In this document: piece after piece, positions 51,614-60,663 of the stretch | Position numbering within the stretch: position 1 is the first letter of the stretch | Layout: every line of letters begins with the position of its first letter | Assembly: GCF_011602365.1 (NCBI RefSeq) | Contig: NZ_JAAONZ010000015.1 | Location: forward strand, 62,001-126,000 | Origin: Pseudomaricurvus hydrocarbonicus | Lineage (GTDB): Bacteria; Pseudomonadota; Gammaproteobacteria; Pseudomonadales; Cellvibrionaceae | Direction: 5' to 3' | Length of the DNA: 64,000 bases | Program-made: the position numbers and the translations under genes | Notes under the pieces: generated by a model | Database searches by the model: none | What the model was told of the DNA's origin: nothing | What the model saw: only the letters and a program-made list of their open reading frames with translations

Positions 51614-51727
51614 TTCACTCATCGAGAGTGATAAATAATAAATCAATATTTTTTCTGTTTTTGAATGGGATGGTCTTAACCTGTGGCACAGGTTTGAAGG
51701 CTATGGCGTTACCTTTAGGAGTCAAAA

Positions 51728-52561
51728 ATGACGTTTCCAGAAAATTTTGACCTGAGTCGTACCCGCGATCGAGATCAAAAAACCAACGGGCATCAGGATA
51801 ATTATATCGGTCATCGCGGTAAAATCGGTGTCATCATCCCTTCGACGAATACTTCAGTTGAGTACGATTGCCAACGTATTATTCCTCGTGGCGTCAGCTG
51901 GCATTTTTCGCGTTTCATGATTGAGCATGCAGACCTCAGTGATGACGATAATTTTATGCGGTTTTTGGAAATGCTACGACAGACCATTGGTGATTCCATC
52001 GCGTCACTTAAAACCTGTAAGCCGGATCACGTGATGATGGGCATGTCTGCGGAAACCTTCTGGGGCGGCATTAAGGGTAATGATGGTTTTGTCGATCGTA
52101 TCCAGGAAATGGTCGGCGAAGATACCGGCCTGACCACCGGTGCCAATGCGGTGATTGCCGCTCTGGAAGCGCTCGGAGTATCAGGCAATACCAACAAGCG
52201 TATTTCGGTGTTGACGCCTTATCAGCCGATTGGCGATAAAAATGTGCGCTTGTTTTTTGAAGACTCGGGCTATGAGATACACCGAGTGCATGGGCTTAAG
52301 TGCGAAAATGCCCACGACGCTATTGCCCTGGTCTCTGAGCATCAGGTGTTGGATTTAATTCACGAGCTGGATGCCGACAATGTGGACGCCATCGTGCAGG
52401 TGGGCACCAATCTTTCTACCGCCGGTATTTTTCCAGTGGTGGAGAAAATGCTGCAAAAGCCAGTGCTGCCTATCAATGTGGCTACTGTCTGGCATGCGCT
52501 TAGGTCCTGTGGCGTTAAAGATCAATATGACAATATGGGTCGGTTATTCGAAGAAAACTGA
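51728..52561 (+). CDS. Maleate isomerase/AMDase-like protein 1 without catalytic cysteines
   Basis: A 277-residue Asp/Glu racemase-superfamily protein. KIGVIIPSTNTSVEYD near residue 32 and NVATVWHALRSCG near 247 are typical of maleate isomerase and arylmalonate decarboxylase. The two catalytic Cys positions are changed: GMSAET at 105-110 replaces ACTSGS, and VGTNLS at 225-230 replaces SCTNLR. It may bind a maleate-like diacid but use different chemistry. TAGGAG precedes the ATG. Its paralogue lies at 53934 beyond an MFS gene. The about 30-residue N-terminal extension is unusual. Confidence 0.8.
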   Translation: MTFPENFDLSRTRDRDQKTNGHQDNYIGHRGKIGVIIPSTNTSVEYDCQRIIPRGVSWHFSRFMIEHADLSDDDNFMRFLEMLRQTIGDSIASLKTCKPDHVMMGMSAETFWGGIKGNDGFVDRIQEMVGEDTGLTTGANAVIAALEALGVSGNTNKRISVLTPYQPIGDKNVRLFFEDSGYEIHRVHGLKCENAHDAIALVSEHQVLDLIHELDADNVDAIVQVGTNLSTAGIFPVVEKMLQKPVLPINVATVWHALRSCGVKDQYDNMGRLFEEN

Positions 52562-52695
52562 TCAGTATCGAATCTTTTTTAGTAAAGAGCAAGGCAATAC
52601 CTTGGCGCCGGGCAAGAGTGGATAACCTCTCTCTTGACAGCGAGCTCGGACCGGCTGCTTAAGCAGACCCAATACTGGATACGTTGGAACAGTGT

Positions 52696-53916
52696 ATGTT
52701 AATTGCCTTTGTGGTGGTTTTGTTGGATATGATCGGCTTTGGCATGATGGTGCCGATCCTTGCGTTTTATGCATTGCGTTTGGGGGCCGGTCCTGAATTA
52801 GCCACCTTCTGTATGGCACTGTATGTTATCGGTATGTTTTTCAGCACACCTTTGTTGGGACGCCTGTCGGATTATTACGGCCGTAAACCAGTGCTGATGA
52901 TCAGCATGGCGGGATCGGTTATTGGCTATGTCATTCTTGGCTTTGCGGACACCGTCTGGATGATTGCGTTAAGCCGGCTGGTCAGTGGTTTGATGGCGGG
53001 TAATGTGGCGGCCGCTCAAGCCTATGTAACGGACATCAGTACTCCGGAAAATCGGGCCAAGGGCATGGGATTGATTGGTGCCGCATTGGGGCTTGGTTTT
53101 ATCATTGGCCCTCTGCTCGGTTCTTTCCTGGCCGGTGACAGCTTCGAAACCGCCAATTTACAATTGCCCGCTATGGTTGCCGCAGGTCTGTCGTTTGTTG
53201 CTTTATTAATGGTACTGCTGGTGATGAAGGAAAGCTTATCCGCTGAGAGTCGTACTGCTCTGCAGCAGGAGAAACGCGTTAGTCAGTGGCAAGCATTTTA
53301 TCAGGTAGTCCAGCACCCGGTGATTCTGTTGCTGGTGTGTGGTGGTTTGACTTACAACGTCGCAGCCGGCCTGGGTGAGTCAATTTTTCCTATCTGGACC
53401 GAGGCTGTCGAAGTTGCCAAAGGCCCCCGCGACCTGATGCCCATGTTGTTGACCGCAGGGATCGCCATGGTCATTGTCCAGGCAGGGTTAATTGGTCCCT
53501 TGACTCGACGTTTTGGCGAAACCCGTTTGCTGTTGAGTGGGGCAGTGTTATTCACACTGGCGATGCTGGGGATGACCTTTGCCGGCAGAATGGCCAGTGT
53601 GGTCGGTGTGATGGGGGCACTGGCGGTGCAGTCGGTGGGCGCTGCCATGATTCTCACGTCCATGCAGAGTCTGGTATCGCAATGTGCGACGCCGACCAAT
53701 CGAGGTACGGTATTGGGTGTCTACAGCTCAATAGGGACTTTGGGGCGTGCCATTGGGACCTCTGCCACCGGCGCAGTATTTGCCAATCTGGGGGTGCAGA
53801 GCCCGTATTATTTTTCGGCCACCAGCACACTCTTGCTGGTGGTGTTGGCGCTGTTTGTCATAGGGCGTTGGCAGAGCTACAAGCTCAACGCCGAGCCAGT
53901 GTCGCAGGCTATTTAA
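52696..53916 (+). CDS. MFS transporter 2
   Basis: A 406-residue, 12-helix DHA1-type major facilitator. Motif A LGRLSDYYGRKPVLMIS lies after helix 2, and GLGFIIGPLLGSFLAG resembles motif C of H+ antiporters. It is therefore probably an exporter, but the substrate is unknown. The ATG at 52696 leads directly into the first helix; an alternative TTG at 52684 adds four residues. It lies between the two maleate-isomerase-like genes, 17 bases before the second, so it may move a maleate-type acid or a toxic by-product. Confidence 0.85.
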   Translation: MLIAFVVVLLDMIGFGMMVPILAFYALRLGAGPELATFCMALYVIGMFFSTPLLGRLSDYYGRKPVLMISMAGSVIGYVILGFADTVWMIALSRLVSGLMAGNVAAAQAYVTDISTPENRAKGMGLIGAALGLGFIIGPLLGSFLAGDSFETANLQLPAMVAAGLSFVALLMVLLVMKESLSAESRTALQQEKRVSQWQAFYQVVQHPVILLLVCGGLTYNVAAGLGESIFPIWTEAVEVAKGPRDLMPMLLTAGIAMVIVQAGLIGPLTRRFGETRLLLSGAVLFTLAMLGMTFAGRMASVVGVMGALAVQSVGAAMILTSMQSLVSQCATPTNRGTVLGVYSSIGTLGRAIGTSATGAVFANLGVQSPYYFSATSTLLLVVLALFVIGRWQSYKLNAEPVSQAI

Positions 53917-53933
53917 CCTAAGCAGAGGGTATT

Positions 53934-54710
53934 ATGGACAATTATCAAATAGCCCGTCGGGCACAGATCGGGGTCATCATCCCGTCCACGAACACGGGGG
54001 TCGAATACGATTTACAAAAATTCATCCTCGATGGCGTCAGTTGGCATCCGTCAAGGTTTTGGATAGAACTGCGCAATTGGGCCGATGAGGTAGATGAGAC
54101 CGGTGACGATGAAAATGCCGTGTTTGAGCGTTTTCTCGATATTATGCGTGGCGAAATTCCCATCTCCTTACGCAATGTCATGTCGGCCAAGGTTAATCAC
54201 ATCATGCTGGGAATGTCGGCGGAAACCTTCTGGGGGGGCGTCGAGGGAAATATTGCCTTTGAAAATGCCGTGCGGGAACACATTGGTGATGTGAGCCTGA
54301 CCACTGGCGCTACAGCCACGCGGGAAGCGCTGGAGTGCTTTGGAGCCAAGCGGATTTCGGTCATCACGCCTTACCCTCAGGTGGGTGATGATAATGTACG
54401 TCAGTACTTCACTGAAATCGGCTATGAAGTAAAACACGTAAAGGGCCTCAATCGGCCGTCGGCGACCGCCATTGCTGAAACACCCATACAGGATGTTCTG
54501 GCAGCGGTTCGCGAAGTGGATGGCGATGATGTTGATGCCATCATTCAGTGTGGCACCAATCTGTCCACCGTTGATTTGTTTCCGGTGTTGGAGCACACCT
54601 TGCAGAAGCCTTTGATCCCGATCAATGTCGCCACCGTCTGGCATGCCCTGCGTGCCTGTGGCATTAATGACAAGGTAACCGGTAAGGGTAGATTGCTGGA
54701 AGAATTCTAA
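53934..54710 (+). CDS. Maleate isomerase/AMDase-like protein 2 without catalytic cysteines
   Basis: A 258-residue paralogue of 51728-52561: QIGVIIPSTNTGVEYDLQKF near residue 11, IMLGMSAETFWGG, IITCV-type Cys absent, IIQCGTNLSTVDLFP, and NVATVWHALRACG. The first catalytic Cys site is Met/Ser (GMSAET); at the second, Gly stands where Cys is expected, though a Cys lies one residue before. Loss of the same residues in both copies argues for a shared altered function rather than decay. AGAGGGT precedes the ATG. It may form a heteromer with its paralogue. Confidence 0.8.
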   Translation: MDNYQIARRAQIGVIIPSTNTGVEYDLQKFILDGVSWHPSRFWIELRNWADEVDETGDDENAVFERFLDIMRGEIPISLRNVMSAKVNHIMLGMSAETFWGGVEGNIAFENAVREHIGDVSLTTGATATREALECFGAKRISVITPYPQVGDDNVRQYFTEIGYEVKHVKGLNRPSATAIAETPIQDVLAAVREVDGDDVDAIIQCGTNLSTVDLFPVLEHTLQKPLIPINVATVWHALRACGINDKVTGKGRLLEEF

Positions 54711-54839
54711 GTTGCATTTAGAGGTTGTTACTGAAGAAAAAAATGACTTTTCGCATATTACTCGGTAGCACAATCAGTAGACTGGATCATCAGTCACAAT
54801 AAGACAGCTAAAACGACGATAACATCTGGGAGTGTGATT

Positions 54840-55022
54840 ATGAGCAATGTTGAGCTTGAGTGGGATATATTCGCCGAAGAATCTTTAAAAATGGCTCCGA
54901 TTTTCGTTCGCTCAAAAATCAAAAAGCGAGTGGAAGAGGCCGCTCTTGAGCAGGGCATTGCCGTAATCACCTGTGAGTTCATGAACGAATTACAAAAGAA
55001 TGAGCGCGGCGACGTTAATTAA
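54840..55022 (+). CDS. Stand-alone PCP_red domain protein, 60 aa
   Basis: A 60-residue protein whose WDIFAEESLKMAPIFVRSKI then RVEEAALEQGIAVITCEFM pattern matches the PCP_red domain, the C-terminal helical module of the ChlB/BchB subunit of light-independent protochlorophyllide reductase. In ChlB/BchB it helps close the pigment site; short free-standing versions also occur in non-phototrophs. Here it may bind a chlorin or act as an accessory subunit of a reductase (inference). GGGAG lies eight bases before the ATG at 54840. It is 27 bases before the amidase-like gene. Confidence 0.7.
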   Translation: MSNVELEWDIFAEESLKMAPIFVRSKIKKRVEEAALEQGIAVITCEFMNELQKNERGDVN

Positions 55023-55049
55023 ACGTCCTTCCAGACAGGGTAGCGGATC

Positions 55050-56498
55050 ATGGAGAGGCTCACACAGGTGTTGGATGATTCCTTGCTGCTGACGTCGGCT
55101 ACGGACCAGGCCGCCTGGTTGGCCTGCGGAAATATCACCAGTGAACACCTGACCCTGGCAACCCTTGAGGCCATTGATCGTCGGGATGGGCAGCTAAACA
55201 GCTACACCTGCCTTCAGCCTGATGAGGCACTCAGAGCGGCTCGAGCGTCGGATCAGCGTCGAAGTCAAGGTTTAACGCTGTCTCCACTGGATGGACTGAC
55301 ACTGGCTGTGAGCGATAACATCGATGTTGCTGGTATGGTGACAAGGTGCGGCATGGATGGCCCTAAAATGCTGAGCCCGGCTCTGCAAGATGCTTTTGTG
55401 GTAGAGCGATTGCGGGCCGCCGGCATGGTGATTCTCGGTAAACTGCACGTTCAGGAGAGCCCGTCTAGCGACGTGCTTGGCGAGGCATATCCAGTTCGTT
55501 GTTACAATCCCCATAAGCTGTCTCATGCCGCTGGGGGGTTAAATGGGGGTTGTGGTGCGGCTGTCGCCGCCGGTTTATGCAGCTTTGCCGTGGGTACCGA
55601 CACCTTGGGAGCCCTGCGTATTCCCGCCAGTTATTGTGGTGTCACGGCGATTAAGCCCAGCGCAGGAACGGTGAGTACGGTTGGCAGTTTCAGGCTCAGT
55701 CGTCGTTTGGACCATGTCGGCCCACTGGCTAAAACCCCGCAAGATCTCTACCTCATTTTACCCTACATGATGGCGATCGATCCTAACTGTGTCGGTTCCA
55801 GACCATTATTGTTGCCGAAACGTCCCGTGCGTGTGCGTGATCTTTCCCTGGGGGCATTTCAAGGCTTGGATCAGTGGGGGTTGATCCCAGAAATAGCGAC
55901 AACATATGATGCTGCGCTAGAGCTGTTTGCAGAATTTGGGGCACACATACAGAACTGCGATTGGGGGGATTACCCGGGTGATCAATACCAATCTGCAGGA
56001 CTGACCCTGTGTGAAGCGGAGATCGGCGTTGAGTATGGTGGTAAATTGTTGGGATTGCCCAACGCTTTGCCAGAGAAACTACAACGCATGATCAGTCGCG
56101 GCCAAAAAATTATGGCCGCCGACGTGATAGTTGCGGATCGTCTGCTGGATGAGAGTGTGTCAAGGTTGCAAAAGGCTTTGGTGAAAAATGATTTTTTATT
56201 AATGCCGACCAGTTTACAGGCTGCTTTTAATTTCAAGGAGCCCGTACCAGCATTACAAACCTGCCTCACCAGTATTGCCAATTTCAGTGGTCACCCCGCC
56301 GTCAGTGTACCAATGGGCTGGTCGAAAGATGGCCTGCCGTTGGGGCTTCAGATCATCGGTAATCATGGCAGTGATATGCAACTGTTAAGGTTGGCTCAAT
56401 GGTTTGAAAAGCAGGCTGGGCTGAATATGCGTCCGCTTCACCTCAATCATGAGACAGATCAGTGGGGCGCGCGGTTACAGTATGGACAGCTTCATTAG
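55050..56498 (+). CDS. Amidase-signature protein without the catalytic triad
   Basis: A 482-residue amidase-fold protein. The Ser-cisSer-Lys triad is gone: the Lys position in LAVSDN is Ser88, the GGSSGGS loop reads GGLNGGC (162-168), and the nucleophile in GTDTLGALR is Ala188. The rest of the fold is well kept (GAAVAAGLCSFAVG, IPASYCGVTAIKP, FSGHPAVSVPMG), so it is not a decaying gene but probably a non-hydrolytic protein or one with altered chemistry. It may bind an amide- or imide-type ligand. The partial gene at 3-176 may be a paralogue. Confidence 0.85.
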   Translation: MERLTQVLDDSLLLTSATDQAAWLACGNITSEHLTLATLEAIDRRDGQLNSYTCLQPDEALRAARASDQRRSQGLTLSPLDGLTLAVSDNIDVAGMVTRCGMDGPKMLSPALQDAFVVERLRAAGMVILGKLHVQESPSSDVLGEAYPVRCYNPHKLSHAAGGLNGGCGAAVAAGLCSFAVGTDTLGALRIPASYCGVTAIKPSAGTVSTVGSFRLSRRLDHVGPLAKTPQDLYLILPYMMAIDPNCVGSRPLLLPKRPVRVRDLSLGAFQGLDQWGLIPEIATTYDAALELFAEFGAHIQNCDWGDYPGDQYQSAGLTLCEAEIGVEYGGKLLGLPNALPEKLQRMISRGQKIMAADVIVADRLLDESVSRLQKALVKNDFLLMPTSLQAAFNFKEPVPALQTCLTSIANFSGHPAVSVPMGWSKDGLPLGLQIIGNHGSDMQLLRLAQWFEKQAGLNMRPLHLNHETDQWGARLQYGQLH

Positions 56499-56639
56499 CC
56501 ACATTGAAGCTGCAATTTAGCTTGACTACAGGCAGTAATCGTTGTTTTCAAATGGTTTTTTATGGGTATGTTATCTGCATTAAATATAACGTGTTGTTGA
56601 TTCAATAAAAATCTTACTATGGAACAAAAGAGGTAATCT

Positions 56640-57611
56640 ATGACTGCGCAGATCGCGGTAAGTAAAGGGGTAGATAAAGCTTGGTACTATTCAGCACCCA
56701 TGGTTGGTCTGCTGGCTTTTAGTTGGGTGGTACTTGAAAAGATGATTGCACATATGTATTTGGTTACCTTGATTTACGCCGGAATACCGATGGCAATTTC
56801 TTACGCTATTGCTATTGTTTTGGGCGCTTTGGGCTTGCATCTGGTCTGGCGGGGACTGTCACAGAGCAATGAAGTGAAAGCTACCTGGTTAGGTTATATG
56901 GGTGGCGCCCTGATATGGGTTTTTTGGTTTGAAATGTACTTACATTTTATTGGAGCGGAAAATAATTTCGCATTGGCCAAAACTGCAGAAGGCATCGCTT
57001 ACCTGGATAAGACAGCTGTTGGTGCTTTATTCAGTGGTGACACCAGCATTCCCCGGCCGTATTTTATGGGAGAACATGTATTCCTACAGAGCAGCTCGCT
57101 GTTCTGTCTCATGATGATGGTCTACATGGGAATGAATAAGGACATTCGCTGTCGCTTGATTTTGTGGGTGCGTAATTTGTTTGGCTTGCGAACCGGGGCA
57201 CCCAGTCGGGGTTACAAACCTCAATATGCGCGAGTGGCGGCTTCCGAGGTTATGTTCGTCAACTGGTTTATGTACATCCTGATGCTGTTGGTCAATGATG
57301 AGAGATTGCTGGGCCTGCACCACTGGATGACCTATGTGATTACTGCTGTTGTGGCTGGATGGGCAGTGTATATCCTCTGGAAACAGAGTAAGCAGAAGGA
57401 AGTTGGTCTGGCCATACGCTATGCCATTGCCGTAGGGGGAGTGTTTTGGTACTTGCCAGAGCAAGCGGTATTGTGGGAATGGTTCAAAGAGCCTTGGGTA
57501 TACTACCTGGACTTTCCCACCACCTCATTGTTGATTATTACAGCGTACATCGGCTTAATGCTTATGTTTTGGAAAACACCGGTTAATCCTGATACCGGAA
57601 AATCTTACTAA
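56640..57611 (+). CDS. Polytopic membrane protein of unknown function, 323 aa
   Basis: Eight or nine hydrophobic segments, with loops rich in Trp, His and Glu: EKMIAHMYLVTLIYAGI near residue 37, GGALIWVFWFEMYLHFIG near 91 and FGLRTGAPSRGYKPQYARVA in a cytosolic loop. No family recognised. The histidines in the first half could bind a metal or haem, as in the protein at 31444, but this is conjecture. It is the last gene of the RCCR-like 2 series; AGAGG precedes the ATG. Downstream are 20-bp repeats and a terminator. Confidence 0.7.
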   Translation: MTAQIAVSKGVDKAWYYSAPMVGLLAFSWVVLEKMIAHMYLVTLIYAGIPMAISYAIAIVLGALGLHLVWRGLSQSNEVKATWLGYMGGALIWVFWFEMYLHFIGAENNFALAKTAEGIAYLDKTAVGALFSGDTSIPRPYFMGEHVFLQSSSLFCLMMMVYMGMNKDIRCRLILWVRNLFGLRTGAPSRGYKPQYARVAASEVMFVNWFMYILMLLVNDERLLGLHHWMTYVITAVVAGWAVYILWKQSKQKEVGLAIRYAIAVGGVFWYLPEQAVLWEWFKEPWVYYLDFPTTSLLIITAYIGLMLMFWKTPVNPDTGKSY

Positions 57612-57620
57612 GCCCAATTC

Positions 57621-57720
57621 ATTGGTATAACCAACATTTCACAGGTATAACCGACATCTCACAGGTATAACCGACATCTCACAGGTATAACCGACATCTC
57701 ACAGGTATAACCGACATCAT
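57621..57720. repeat. Five tandem 20-bp units ending in the terminator
   Basis: ACAGGTATAACCGACATCTC is repeated in register four times (57641-57720, the last ending CAT) after a diverged first unit (57621-57640). Every full unit carries CCGACATC, the left arm of the following terminator stem. Confidence 0.9.
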
Positions 57721-57738
57721 TTTTGGTGTCGGTTTTTT
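57712..57738 (+). terminator. Intrinsic terminator after the membrane-protein gene
   Basis: CGACATCA/TGGTGTCG stem (with a G-U pair) and loop TTTT, followed by GTTTTTT. It ends the RCCR-like 2 gene series. Its left arm lies in the last 20-bp repeat unit. Confidence 0.75.
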
Positions 57739-57906
57739 GCGTTTAACAATAATAATTTCGACCGCGCTGACGCAAGTTTTTAATTTTAAGAAAGAACGTG
57801 GCGACACCTTTTGGTGCTTCACTTTTTATTATTCACCAGTTTGATGCATGATTTTATTTGGTCTGTTAGAGCCAGTGGTTTGGATCAGTCCGGCTTCGAG
57901 CAATTA

Positions 57907-57920
57907 TTGATAAATGTCAT
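57907..57920 (+). promoter_or_regulatory. FNR/Crp-like box TTGATAAATGTCAT
   Basis: Seven of eight arm bases match TTGA-N6-TCAA. It lies 130 bases before the TonB receptor 2 start. Both TonB receptor genes of the window thus have such a box. Confidence 0.5.
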
Positions 57921-58050
57921 CTTTTACTTTTTTTAACATTTTTGAAATGCAGCCGCCAAGATAGTCTGGTTGCAGTTGTTGAGGAGATTGAGGTACATCC
58001 TGCAGCAACGGGTTGATAAATAAATCTAAAGATTTGAGTAGGGCAAAATC

Positions 58051-60579
58051 ATGAATCTTAGAAATAAATTGTTCTTAGCGGTTGCTGCATTTTCGTCGTA
58101 TAGTTCAGTCGAAGTGTTGGCACAATCTACATCCGATTATTTGATCGAAGAGGTGGTGGTAACTGCCCGTAAGCGTGCTGAGAACCTTCAGACCGTACCA
58201 TTGGCAATTGATGCAATATCTGCAAGTAAATTAAGAGAAAAAAATATCCAGGACCTGCAATCCGTCGCCAAGCTGACGCCGGGTCTGGTGTTCGATGTTG
58301 GTTTGCTGCCGAATGATACTCGTCCAGTCATTCGAGGTTTGTCCGCGGACCGTGGCCGACCCAATGTGGCAGTACTGGTGGATGGAATCGATATCTCCAG
58401 TGAAGCCATGACCACTGCCGGCGGCGGTAGTAGTGCCAACGTGGCACTTATGGACCTGGAACGTGTTGAAGTGGTTAAAGGCCCGCAGAGTGTGCTTTAC
58501 GGCCGTGGGGCTTTTACTGGTGCCATCAACTACGTCACCAAGCGTCCCAGCCATGAGACAGACATCCATATGGATGTCGATATGGATGAGTATAATTCGC
58601 ACAGTCTGAAATTTGGCGCTGCTGGCACCATGATTGAGGATGTGTTGGCGGGCGGAATCAACCTGGCTTACGCCCGAGGCGAAGGCACCTATGAAAACCC
58701 CAATACCGGTGGCGAATTAGGTGGCAGTGAAATGACGGGCGCAGCCCTCAGTTTTAACTGGACGCCGACAGATACCTTTTCGGCATTTACTCGTCTGGAA
58801 TACTCCGAACAAAAATACACCTCGCGGCCGATCGTCTTTGCGCGGTCACTGGATAATGCGGTTGCTGACCCATTTGCGGACCCATTTTTGATCGGCAGCC
58901 TGGCTGACGGGGCGACCTGGAGCGGTGTTCCGGGTACCAGCGGTTGCGGGGCGGTGCCAAATTATTCCGACACGTGTCGACCACACCTGACAGGTCCAAT
59001 CGGTACCCATGCCAAAGAGTCTGATATTGACTTGTCGCCAAACCCAGAGACTGGCAATGATTTCGAAGGCACCAACAGTGAGAATTTTCGAACGCACCTG
59101 GAGTTGTCCTGGGATTTAGATGATAACTACAATGTGATCTCTCTGACGGGTTACAATAAAAACAATTCCTACATTCAGGAAGACTTTGACGTATCCAACT
59201 ACACCTTGGTCTCTTTTCCACCTTATGCCTCCCAAATCGGCTTCTCTGCTGATTCGGACAGCAGTCATGAAATGGAGCAGTTCAGTCAGGAGTTGCGTTT
59301 GTCCTTCACCAGCGAAAACTGGGACTGGATGGTAAGCGCCATGTATTGGCACGAAGAACTGACTTCTACTCTGGGAGCGGCCTGGTGGCTTCGTGATGGA
59401 GCGGATGTAGATACTTTGTTGCCGTATCTGATGCCTGCTGGTATCTCGGAAATTAATACTGATCCAAATTTTAGTGCGGTGATCCCAATGTACCGGGAAA
59501 CCAAGCACGCTTCGATTGCGGGCTCTGTTGCTTATCGGATCAATCAGGCACTGCGTGTTACTTTAGAGGCTCGCTACCTGACTGAAGATATCGATTACCA
59601 AGGCTCAGCCGATGATCAGACTATCCACGGTGCTTTTGTTTACCCTACGTTTGGCTTGATGACCGAGAATTCACGCAGTGATGAAGCTTTCTTGCCCCGC
59701 TTGACGTTGGATTGGCAAATTAATGATGACGTCTTTGCCTATGGTAACGTAGCCACCGGCTTTAAACCCGGCGGTGTTTCAACCACCGGTGCCAGTGGTG
59801 ACATGCGTACAGGCGAATACGATCCTGAAAAACTGACCGCGTTTGAGATTGGTGTAAAAAGCCTGTGGCTGGATAAGAGTTTACAGGTCAACGGCGCTGT
59901 GTTCCATAACGTCTATACCGACCAGCAGATCCCGTTTAACTACACCAACGCCTGGGGCGTTTTGAACACCTCTATTGCTAACGCAGGTGAGTCGCAAAGT
60001 ACGGGTTTTGAAGTGGATGTTCAGTATAACGTTAACCAGAATTTTTCGTTGTGGATGTCTTACACATACTCAGATGCTGAGTTCAAAGACTTTAACTTAA
60101 GTGATGCTATTCAGGGCCAGGTTGATGGCTTTGGCCGGTCACTTGAAGTGTCCACCATGGAGAAAATCGAAGCGGGTAATGTAGAAGGTGACTTCTCCGG
60201 TAAGTCGCTGCCGTTCTCTGCCAAACACGCCGCTAATGTGGGTGTTCGTTTTGAGGATCAAGTCGGTGTGGATATGGACTACTTTGTAGAGCTATCTGGC
60301 ACCTACCAATCCAAGCGTTATATCGAGAAAGGTAATCAGGGCTGGATTCCGGAGTACACACTTTGGGATCTATCCGCTGGTTTACGCAGTGATCAGTGGA
60401 GCGCCATCCTCTATGTGGATAACGTTCTGGATGATGATACCCCTCGATCAGTGTTAGGTAACCCGGATTATGGTCATATGCCATTGACCATGTCTGGCCT
60501 GGGCTTGACCTTCGGGGCGAATGTAACCTTGCCTGAACCGCGTACGGCAGGCATTCGTTTCAATTACGAGTTTTACTGA
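58051..60579 (+). CDS. TonB-dependent outer-membrane receptor 2
   Basis: An 842-residue receptor. The signal peptide ends near VLAQS, then IEEVVVTARKRAENLQTVPLAI (TonB box and plug start), RPVIRGLSADRGRPNVAVLV, and ERVEVVKGPQSVLYGRGAFTGA; the barrel ends FNYEFY. It is built like receptor 1, with a similar late DDDTPR motif. The ligand is unknown; context suggests a pigment or tetrapyrrole. A FNR-like box precedes it and a bidirectional terminator follows. Confidence 0.92.
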   Translation: MNLRNKLFLAVAAFSSYSSVEVLAQSTSDYLIEEVVVTARKRAENLQTVPLAIDAISASKLREKNIQDLQSVAKLTPGLVFDVGLLPNDTRPVIRGLSADRGRPNVAVLVDGIDISSEAMTTAGGGSSANVALMDLERVEVVKGPQSVLYGRGAFTGAINYVTKRPSHETDIHMDVDMDEYNSHSLKFGAAGTMIEDVLAGGINLAYARGEGTYENPNTGGELGGSEMTGAALSFNWTPTDTFSAFTRLEYSEQKYTSRPIVFARSLDNAVADPFADPFLIGSLADGATWSGVPGTSGCGAVPNYSDTCRPHLTGPIGTHAKESDIDLSPNPETGNDFEGTNSENFRTHLELSWDLDDNYNVISLTGYNKNNSYIQEDFDVSNYTLVSFPPYASQIGFSADSDSSHEMEQFSQELRLSFTSENWDWMVSAMYWHEELTSTLGAAWWLRDGADVDTLLPYLMPAGISEINTDPNFSAVIPMYRETKHASIAGSVAYRINQALRVTLEARYLTEDIDYQGSADDQTIHGAFVYPTFGLMTENSRSDEAFLPRLTLDWQINDDVFAYGNVATGFKPGGVSTTGASGDMRTGEYDPEKLTAFEIGVKSLWLDKSLQVNGAVFHNVYTDQQIPFNYTNAWGVLNTSIANAGESQSTGFEVDVQYNVNQNFSLWMSYTYSDAEFKDFNLSDAIQGQVDGFGRSLEVSTMEKIEAGNVEGDFSGKSLPFSAKHAANVGVRFEDQVGVDMDYFVELSGTYQSKRYIEKGNQGWIPEYTLWDLSAGLRSDQWSAILYVDNVLDDDTPRSVLGNPDYGHMPLTMSGLGLTFGANVTLPEPRTAGIRFNYEFY

Positions 60580-60600
60580 TAGCTTATAATTGTTAGAGCC

Positions 60601-60635
60601 AAAAAAAACCTGGGAGTAAGACCCCAGGTTTTTTT
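60601..60635. terminator. Bidirectional intrinsic terminator
   Basis: Stem AACCTGGG/CCCAGGTT with A8 before and T7 after, so it works in both directions between the convergent TonB receptor 2 and RCCR-like 3 genes. Confidence 0.88.
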
Positions 60636-60663
60636 ATGTCTTTTGATTGGTGCTTAAGAAGAA

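Larger units (their letters stand above)
57612..58050. other. 439-base intergenic region before TonB receptor 2
   Basis: Contains the 20-bp tandem repeats (57621-57720), the terminator (57712-57738), and the FNR-like box (57907-57920). The stretch between 57740 and 57900 is AT-rich without a convincing frame or structure. Confidence 0.5.
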
